From: Chrysomallon squamiferum
Taxonomy: Eukaryota > Mollusca > Gastropoda > Neomphalida > Peltospiridae
Reading direction: 5' to 3'
NCBI GenBank assembly: GCA_012295275.1
Contig: CM022671.1
Span: 6,111,565 to 6,124,064, forward strand
Length of the DNA stretch: 12,500 nucleotides
Shown piece by piece: positions 7,991-12,500 of this stretch (position 1 is the first letter of the stretch; the number at the start of each line of letters is the position of its first letter). The notes beneath the pieces were generated by a model. That model saw only the letters and a program-made list of their open reading frames with translations, did no database searches and was not told where the DNA came from. Made by a program: the position numbers and the translations under genes.

Positions 7991-8423
7991 ATATAATTAA
8001 TTAACTGCGTATATGAAGTCTGGTGTGTAATATTACAAGGGACGATGTTAATTAAACACACAAACACAAATACACTCGTGTTGCTTGTCTGACCCGCACA
8101 GTAAACAGTTAACAAATAATTATCAAAGCAAACACAAAAGAAACATTATCCGAAATCGATCAAAAACAGTCTTTAGTATAAACACAGCGAAAATGTCGCA
8201 GCCACACCAAGAAAAAAAAAAAACAACTTAAACTAATTAGCAGATGCATGAAATAATTTATTAGCCAGTTTAAAAAACTACGTTTTCAGTAGCGGTTGAC
8301 GTAAAAACTAACGAGGATAAGAAACACGAAACGAAATTATTTCGCTCGGTATACTTGCAGGTTAGTTTGATCGATTTTCAGTAATTAAACTAAGATTACC
8401 AGCTTGCTGTAGTAGTAATTTTG
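7991..8423. other. unique AT-rich sequence, no gene seen
   Basis: The sequence after the satellite is ordinary AT-rich DNA with an A-rich patch near 8208-8223. It includes TGACGTAA at 8297-8304. On the minus strand AATAAA sits at 8262-8257, which could serve a minus-strand transcript from the exon candidates near 9 kb. Confidence 0.45.
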
Positions 8424-8447
8424 TATTATTATTATTATTATTATTAA
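8424..8447. repeat. (TTA)8 microsatellite
   Basis: Eight TTA units in AT-rich surroundings. Confidence 0.95.
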
Positions 8448-8554
8448 TAAACAGATTTTTACTACCTTGAACTATTTTTAGAAATAATCTTTAATTAATC
8501 AAAAGTGTTTATATATGTGTTTATGTTTGTGTCGTACGTACCTATATTTATATT

Positions 8555-8562
8555 TGTGTGTA

Positions 8563-8618
<56 letters not shown>
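8555..8618. repeat. compound (GT)n(TA)n microsatellite
   Basis: (GT)n from about 8563 passes into (TA)17 to 8617. Alternating purine-pyrimidine throughout, it combines a Z-DNA-prone segment with a cruciform-prone one. Confidence 0.97.
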
Positions 8619-8621
<3 letters not shown>

Positions 8622-8662
8622 ATCCATTACACGCATATGTATTGACAATATATATACAAGTA

Positions 8663-8782
8663 CGTCATTACTTGTAGAAAGGACTACGTATATTATTTGA
8701 TCAATGATAAAATATTTGCAAATTTCGTCATTACTTGAAAAACAGACTATATATATATATATATATATTACGCGATCAATGA
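8663..8782. repeat. imperfect direct duplication spaced 63 bp with (TA)11 expansion in copy 2
   Basis: Copy 1 (8663-8707) and copy 2 (8726-8782) both start CGTCATTACTTG, contain a GACTA block and end GATCAATGA. In copy 2 the TACGTATATTATT middle is replaced by (TA)11 (8748-8769), so a microsatellite appears to have expanded inside one copy after duplication. Confidence 0.8.
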
Positions 8783-8819
8783 CGTCTGATGTAGATAACT
8801 GTCTCTGAGTATGACGTCA
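8780..8819. promoter_or_regulatory. paired CRE-type sites
   Basis: TGACGTCT (8780-8787) and a perfect palindromic CRE, TGACGTCA (8812-8819), lie 32 bp apart. They match the binding core of CREB/ATF bZIP factors. They fall in what would be the 3' untranslated part of the minus-strand exon candidate, or upstream of the plus-strand ATG at 9057. Regulatory function is unproven. Confidence 0.3.
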
Positions 8820-8856
8820 CTGTTGTTGTGTATTAACCACGTTGACATCTGCAGTT

Positions 8857-8891
8857 TCAAGTTTCTTGCATCTGTTGGTAGACTTCTTGAT
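8857..8891 (-). CDS. candidate terminal coding segment, minus strand (exon 3 of 3)
   Basis: On the minus strand an acceptor with a long T-rich tract, a CTGAC branch-point-like motif and GCTCCAG precedes position 8891. Joined in the phase left by the candidate exon at 9322-9263, the split codon becomes Asp and the reading continues QEVYQQMQET to TGA at 8859-8857. Another phase stays open for 40 codons (SRSLPTDARNL...), so the frame rests on the upstream exon. The polypyrimidine tract partly comes from a (GTT)n repeat. Possible minus-strand polyadenylation hexamers are ATTAAA at 8495-8490 and AATAAA at 8262-8257. No protein family is recognised. Confidence 0.25.
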
Positions 8892-9056
8892 CTGGAGCAA
8901 TCAGTCAGAAAAAACAACAACAACAACACACATTTAACATCACTCCCAGCTGTGTAAATAAAACACACGCGTGTTTTTGTGACACATGTTCTAAAAGCGT
9001 GTGCGACCGTCGCTTATTTACCCACGTAAGGCGTGCTTTGTCATACATTCAGCAAA

Positions 9057-9125
9057 ATGGGCCGTCTTGAGAACGATATAAATATCTATCATAAAGTCCG
9101 TGCCATTGTATTACGGAGTCTCACT

Positions 9126-9158
<33 letters not shown>

Positions 9159-9188
9159 TTTATTGTTCTTTTCTTCTTCTTCTTCTAA
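9057..9188 (+). CDS. short ORF with good start context running into poly-T
   Basis: AAAATGG at 9054-9060 is a good animal start context. The first 24 codons read MGRLENDINIYHKVRA and on to LRSLTG, a mixed, protein-like composition, before the frame enters T29 (9128-9156) and becomes poly-Phe up to TAA at 9186-9188. If real, it would have to be spliced before the T run. Possible donors GTCCGT (9096) and GTATTA (9108) are weak but would give phase 0, which matches the plus-strand exon candidate at 9270. It may equally be chance. No family is recognised. Confidence 0.15.
9128..9156. repeat. T29 homopolymer, longest in the window
   Basis: Twenty-nine uninterrupted T, followed by a short (CTT)n at about 9170-9186. 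Confidence 0.97.
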
Positions 9189-9262
9189 TTATTATTATTA
9201 GAAATAAAACGTAACAGCGGTGCCCACGCCATGCTGTTGCTGATATTAAAAATATGTCTTAC

Positions 9263-9322
9263 CTTTCAGGAAGCTTCTAGACTGTGCCGTCCGTTTACTC
9301 TGAATCGTCGACGTCGTAGTAG
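9263..9322 (-). CDS. candidate internal exon, 60 bp, minus strand (exon 2 of 3)
   Basis: On the minus strand a strong acceptor (CTTAC branch-like site, then TTTTTCC and AACCCAG) precedes 9322, and a near-consensus donor AAG|GTAAGA follows 9263. Only one phase is open, reading TTTSTIQSKRTAQSRSFLK with two bases before and one base after. Its incoming and outgoing phases match the candidate exons on either side. G+C is near 50% against an AT-rich background. The same bases can be read as a plus-strand exon (9270-9344), so strand is not certain. No domain is recognised. Confidence 0.3.
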
Positions 9323-9344
9323 CTGGGTTGGAAAAACAAGCATC
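9270..9344 (+). CDS. alternative candidate exon, 75 bp, plus strand
   Basis: TTACCTTTCAG precedes 9270 with a CTGAT branch-like motif 27 bases upstream, and GTAAGA follows 9344, though the last exon base is C, which weakens the donor. Phase 0 is the only open phase and gives exactly 25 codons (starting EASRLCRPFTLN, with an RRRRSS cluster and ending VGKTSI). VGKTSI resembles the end of a nucleotide-binding P-loop, but the required upstream glycine is missing, so no function follows. It competes with the minus-strand exon at 9263-9322, whose splice sites look stronger. Confidence 0.2.
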
Positions 9345-9416
9345 GTAAGACACAAGCTGATGCCTTTTTATATATCTCGTTTATATATTTATTTATTTAT
9401 TTATATGTATTATTGT

Positions 9417-9454
<38 letters not shown>

Positions 9455-9513
9455 TTACTATTATTATTACTTCTACTACTACTGCTGCTGCTGCTACTAC
9501 TACTATTATTCTT
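9417..9513. repeat. (ACT)n/(GCT)n/(ATT)n trinucleotide array
   Basis: About 30 triplets, mainly ACT with ATT and CTG variants. Poly-Leu, poly-Tyr and poly-Val open frames cross it on both strands and are spurious. Confidence 0.95.
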
Positions 9514-9615
9514 TTTTCAAATTTATTATTATTTTTTATTTTTTTTGTATCTTGTTTATGAAGTAGCAGCACATCACACACCATGGTGTTTAAGGAAAAC
9601 AAAATTTGATCTTAC

Positions 9616-9653
9616 CTCCGAAACGTATTATTTGTTTGTATCTTTTGAACTTG
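9616..9653 (-). CDS. candidate internal exon, 38 bp, minus strand (exon 1 of 3)
   Basis: On the minus strand TTTTGTCTTTTCAG precedes 9653 and GGAG|GTAAGA follows 9616, a near-consensus donor. Two phases are open. The one compatible with the next exon reads KFKRYKQIIRFG with one base carried over, giving an Ala codon at the junction. The intron to the next candidate exon would be 293 bp and the one after it 371 bp. No upstream exon could be identified, and no homologue is recognised. Confidence 0.25.
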
Positions 9654-9681
9654 CTGAAAAGACAAAATATATGGTATTTGT

Positions 9682-9902
9682 TATTATTAATATTATTGTT
9701 ATTATTATTATTATTATTGTATTATCATCATCATCATTATAATCATTATTACCATATTATCATCATCATCATCATTACTGTTACTATCATCTCATTATCA
9801 TCTCGATTATTATCATTAGTACCATATTATCATCGTCATTATTATCATTGTCATCACCATTATTATTATCAACATCATCATCATTATTATTATGTTGTTG
9901 TT
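9682..9902. repeat. degenerate ATT/ATC trinucleotide array
   Basis: TTA and ATT units pass into ATC/CAT units with repeated TACCATATTATCATC segments (near 9750 and 9811), suggesting block duplication of roughly 60 bp as well as triplet slippage. Confidence 0.9.
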
Positions 9903-10125
9903 TTTTTAATATATTATCCGTTCGTGATTGTCTCTGTGAGATTATCCTGTGTATTACTTCTGTCTGATGAAAGATTAACTGTTTTCAAAAAATAATATGA
10001 TTTTAGAAATAAGAGATTTATTATTTAGCAAAATCCTCTGATGAATTCCGCGATAAATACTACAAAATGAAAACGGCTGCACGAACTTTAGCTTGAAAAA
10101 ATAAATGAAACAACGGCAACAATTA
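9903..10125. other. AT-rich unique sequence, no gene called
   Basis: On the minus strand a frame from roughly 10095 down to about 9980 stays open for some 38 codons after a TTTTTTCAAG acceptor-like site. It has no donor, family match or supporting composition, so it is left uncalled. Confidence 0.4.
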
Positions 10126-10157
10126 AATAAAAAAAAAAAAATAATAAAAAAAAAAAA
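10126..10157. repeat. interrupted poly(A) tract
   Basis: Two A runs separated by AT-rich interruptions immediately before an ATG at 10158. The lysine-rich frame from that ATG then runs into a purine repeat and is not credible. Confidence 0.9.
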
Positions 10158-10302
10158 ATGGAAAAATACGATGAAAGAATAAAAGAGAAATTAGGATTTT
10201 TAAAAAGACATAATAAATATTTAATTTTTGTTTTGTTTTGTTATTACAATAGGATGAACTGCTGCAAATTCAAGGTAATAAAAAATTATGGACAATCTAT
10301 AG

Positions 10303-10460
10303 AAAGGAAAGAAAAGAAAAGAAAGAAAGAAAGAAAAGAAAAAAGAAAGAAGAAGAAGAAGAATGTTTTAAAATATCTTTTTTTTTTAATTTTAAATTTT
10401 TTAAAATTTTACTTTTTTTTATTTTTTTCTTTCTTTCTTTCTTTTTTCTTTTTTTTTAAT
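10303..10460. repeat. polypurine block followed by polypyrimidine block
   Basis: A nearly pure GAAA/AAG purine tract (10303-10363) is followed after about 15 bases by a T/CTTT pyrimidine tract (10376-10458). The (AAAG)n and (CTTT)n portions are mutually complementary, so the region could fold back on itself. Confidence 0.88.
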
Positions 10461-10483
10461 AAATAAATTACTATAGTCTCGAC

Positions 10484-10680
10484 AAAAAAAAAAAAATAAT
10501 GGGAATGAACAACAAAAAAAAATAATAATAAAAAAAAAAAAAAAAAATACAAAAAAAAAAAAACCAAAAAACAAAAAAACCCCAAAAAAAAAAAAAAAAA
10601 ACACAAAAACAAAATCAAAAATAAAAATTAAAATAAAACAACAAAAAACAAAAAACAAAAACGAAATAAAACCCCAACAC
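10484..10680. repeat. A-rich, C-spiked, G-depleted tract of about 200 bp
   Basis: The plus strand is almost all A with C singletons and CCCC groups. After about 10510 it contains practically one G. The minus-strand poly-Phe frames here are composition artefacts. Confidence 0.92.
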
Positions 10681-10808
10681 AACCAACATTTTCAAAACCT
10701 CACTAAAATCAATCGGAAAAAATGTTAATATTGCTTTATGTTTCTTCCTTGTATTTTATAGCCAAAGAACATTAAACAAAGCACAGTCACTTTACTCGAT
10801 AACATCAC

Positions 10809-10848
10809 AAGTTAAAACATGTGGCTGTGTTCAGACACGTTTTAACTT
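10809..10848. other. 40-nt hairpin with 16 paired bases
   Basis: AAGTTAAAAC (10809-10818) pairs perfectly with GTTTTAACTT (10839-10848). Inside, after a 2-base bulge, GTG (10821-10823) pairs with CAC (10836-10838). After a G-A mismatch, CTG (10825-10827) pairs with CAG (10832-10834) around a TGTT loop. It is shorter than a typical animal microRNA precursor and has no flanking stem extension. Whether it is transcribed is unknown. Confidence 0.8.
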
Positions 10849-11290
10849 TATTTCTTCGCAGCACTAGCTTCAACACTAGCCGATGACAGTAGTACAAACT
10901 GTACCAAACAAACTGTAATAACAGAGACATAAAGAACACAAAATGTTTTTCATCTACGATTGTACGTCAGTCGCATGGTTATAATCCACTACCATATTTA
11001 AAGTTTTTGTATTAGCTGAAAAGAAATTGTATACGTTTTTTATGTACTTTTCATTTCTTAGTCCTTTTTATTATTATTAATTTTTTTTATATTATTTTTT
11101 TTTTCTCTCTCTCTCTATTCTTCTCGCTAATGTAGTATTTAACAATGCTGTATATGACGTCGACAAATTTAATATTTTCACGTAAATGTCGTTCTTTTCT
11201 TCTCATATTTTTACGCCACATTAACTTCGACTCTCTTGTTAAAACATGAACAGAAATCTTGTCAGATATAAAGAAACCAAAGTACAGCTC

Positions 11291-11324
11291 TATAAATAGC
11301 ACTGTTGGGACACGTATTCAGTTT
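11291..11324 (+). promoter_or_regulatory. possible core promoter: TATA box plus initiator
   Basis: TATAAATA at 11291-11298 matches the TATA consensus, and TTCAGTTT at 11317-11324 contains the animal initiator TCAGTT with the presumed +1 A at 11320, 29 bases from the first T of the TATA box. That is the canonical spacing. No obvious gene follows: the first ATG (11325) opens only three codons, and the next reaches 24 codons (11387-11461, beginning MRLLFSHKIS). It could serve a non-coding RNA or a spliced gene, or be a chance match in AT-rich DNA. Confidence 0.28.
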
Positions 11325-11366
11325 ATGTATGAATAAACAAATCACAACAAAGACTTTTTTCTTTCA

Positions 11367-11385
11367 TTTTTTTTTTTTTTTTTTT
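11367..11385. repeat. T19 homopolymer
   Basis: Nineteen uninterrupted T just upstream of an ATG at 11387. Confidence 0.95.
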
Positions 11386-11501
11386 CATGAGGCTGTTATT
11401 TTCACACAAAATTTCTTTTAAAATTTTAGGTTGGACGTTTTATATATCGGTGTATTTTTAGATCTCTTTCTTTCCGTTTTAACAAAACTGATCACAATCT
11501 T

Positions 11502-11765
11502 GTTTACCGCTTGTCTGTCTGTGGCGTCACTGACGTTGTACGTTATTACGCGCCCTGAAACGTAGACTGTTTGCGTCATAAACGTCATAGCTGGACTTCG
11601 ACGCCAAAGTCCATGGACTAATACAGAGTAAACTGGTTACAGGAGCGGGTGAACGTGACGATAAAGAGGGGTTTCCTGAGCAGTGACAAACAACACGAAG
11701 ACCCAAGTTTTTGTAACCTGAAACCCTGAATTCTCCCACTGAACTTTGATACCGTTAAATGACGT
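11502..11765. other. CpG- and TGACG-rich island-like patch
   Basis: The G+C and CpG content is clearly higher than in the flanks. TGACG or CGTCA occurs at 11525, 11531, 11574, 11583, 11656 and 11760. A 12-bp palindrome AGTCCATGGACT lies at 11608-11619, with a further TGGACTT arm at 11592-11598. A 70-codon minus-strand frame (11739-11527) is open but starts with GTG and resembles no known protein. The patch may be a regulatory element, the remains of an exon or an old insertion. Confidence 0.35.
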
Positions 11766-12093
11766 GTAATTTTTTTCCTTTATTTTTTTCATGCACGGTC
11801 ATTTTGGTAGGTATATCTTCGCATCCTGGCGATATTTATTCGAAATATTTATCGTTTTTGAAACAAATAAATGTTATTTAGATTTGTTTCTACGGAAAAA
11901 GGCAGCTTTCTGATAAAAATGATCTGAATAACGCACAGGACTAAACGTGAATTATGAAACGTTGCCCAACATAACGAATTCAATGTCAGATGATAACATG
12001 AAAAGCTAATTAACAAAAATCCTTTTAACTGGGATTTAATTTCAGTAAACAGTTGGGGGTGTTGATCAGATAAAAACCTGTGTGAAATAAATT
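11766..12093. other. AT-rich unique sequence, nothing recognised
   Basis: No open frame or structured element of note beyond an imperfect palindrome centred near 11842 (CGATA/TATCG arms at 11830-11834 and 11850-11854). Confidence 0.5.
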
Positions 12094-12165
12094 AAAATGT
12101 AAATTTTCTTATAGTTATAAATCTTTTGTAAAATGTACATTTTTATATAGTTATCAATCTTTTGT
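12094..12165. repeat. 36-bp tandem duplication, two copies
   Basis: Copies at 12094-12129 and 12130-12165 are the same length and match at 32 of 36 positions (differences at unit positions 9, 15, 16 and 26). Both start AAAATGTA and end ATCTTTTGT. Confidence 0.93.
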
Positions 12166-12500
12166 GTTATCAACATGTTTGAACGATCACATCAGTTGAA
12201 AGTGTTGATTAGGACTAATATACTGAACAAATACTAAATACTTTTTTATAACAGAACAGGTATCAAAACATTTGGTAAAGTAATTTGAAAAGATTCTGGT
12301 TTTTTCGTAACACGCAAACAATAGATTTATTTTACGGATGTAATTATTATACTGGGGTTGAATTGGACTAATTAAAACTAATCATATCCTAGAATTTTTC
12401 AGCTGCTTAAAATAATGAATATTGTTTGCATTAGAGTACAACTTGCGACACATAATTAATTTATAAATTTTCAGGACCATGCCATTTCTGTGTCTACAGT
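12166..12500. other. AT-rich unique sequence to the window end
   Basis: I see no gene, repeat or motif that can be supported here. Confidence 0.5.

Larger units (their letters stand above)
10681..11366. other. unique sequence with hairpin and TATA-type core promoter, no gene called
   Basis: Two good plus-strand acceptor-like sites occur: TTTCTTCC...TTTATAG before 10762 and TTTATTTCTTCGCAG before 10862. Each is followed by 23-35 open codons in one phase, but no convincing donor was found, so no exon is called. A minus-strand frame (11302-11087) opens with GTG, and its internal ATG reads MWRKNMRRKERHLREN. It is basic, has no recognised domain and ends in a GA-rich simple repeat. Confidence 0.4.

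Noticed and set aside
8768-8968. 66-codon minus-strand frame as an intact small gene
   Set aside because: It starts with GTG and includes a (GTT)n tract. Its better explanation is as sequence around the acceptor at 8892 of a spliced transcript.
9231-9742. Poly-Leu and poly-Tyr frames resembling membrane proteins
   Set aside because: They arise from ACT/CTA triplets. Only the short segment 9263-9344 within the area has exon-like character, and it was annotated separately.
11508-11554. Minus-strand 47-bp exon candidate (TTTCAG acceptor, GCG|GTAAAC donor, one open phase)
   Set aside because: The donor is weak and no phase-matched partner exon lies nearby. Segments of this quality are expected by chance in 12.5 kb on two strands.
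11608-11619. 12-bp perfect palindrome AGTCCATGGACT as an operator
   Set aside because: About three palindromes of this length are expected in 12.5 kb by chance. It is mentioned only as part of the CpG-richer patch.
11527-11739. 70-codon minus-strand frame with ordinary composition
   Set aside because: It begins with GTG instead of ATG, has no recognisable domain and no acceptor at its start. The CpG-rich composition alone can keep a frame open.

Overview
This is an AT-rich stretch (I estimate roughly 70% A+T) of what looks like an animal nuclear genome, either intergenic or deep intronic. It carries no bacterial or archaeal signature: no ribosome-binding sites, no operon-like gene packing and no ORF with a recognisable domain. 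Instead it is dense in microsatellites of every short period: (GA)43, (CT)52, (AT)n, (GT)n, (TATG)n, (TTTA)n, (AAAAT)n, long TTA/TTG/CTA/ATC trinucleotide arrays, and eight homopolymer runs of 17 to 29 bases. That texture is common in molluscs, especially cephalopods and gastropods, and in some other lophotrochozoans. The assignment is inference from texture, since no marker gene is present. All long open frames are low-complexity translations of repeats (poly-Thr, poly-Leu, poly-Tyr, Arg-Glu) and are not annotated as genes.

Layout. 1-700 is mostly unique sequence with one weak terminal-exon candidate (210-341). 701-1467 is a strand-asymmetric low-complexity block, A-rich then T-rich. 1468-2640 is unique sequence around a (GA)43 tract and a short Z-DNA-prone segment. 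2640-3470 holds a trinucleotide array, a 26-bp tandem repeat and unique sequence. 3673-3787 is a long (AC)/(CT) tract. 4068-4352 is a trinucleotide array with its own 93-96 bp higher-order period. 5054-5155 is a (CCA)(CTA) array. 5156-7140 is unique sequence broken by homopolymers and (AT)/(GT) tracts, with two possible small promoter or 5'-exon zones (5705-5867 and 6640-6838). 7251-7990 is the clearest structured element: three tandem copies of a 223-286 bp satellite-like unit. 8555-8782 has (GT)(TA) microsatellites and a 63-bp-spaced duplication. 8857-9653 contains the best gene candidate, three minus-strand exon-like segments with strong splice signals and compatible reading phases. 9417-9900 and 10120-10680 are low-complexity. 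10681-12500 is mostly unique sequence with a strong hairpin, a TATA/initiator pair and a 36-bp tandem duplication.

How things might fit together. If anything here is transcribed, the likeliest is a minus-strand transcript ending near 8.86 kb with exons at 9653-9616, 9322-9263 and 8891 onward. This is unproven, and a plus-strand exon can be read across the same bases. I see no complete gene, RNA gene, CRISPR array or intact transposon, and I found no convincing new biological system. The points most worth a second look are the satellite array, the split-exon candidate, the 16-bp-stem hairpin at 10809-10848 and an apparent excess of TGACGT (CRE-type) hexamers.
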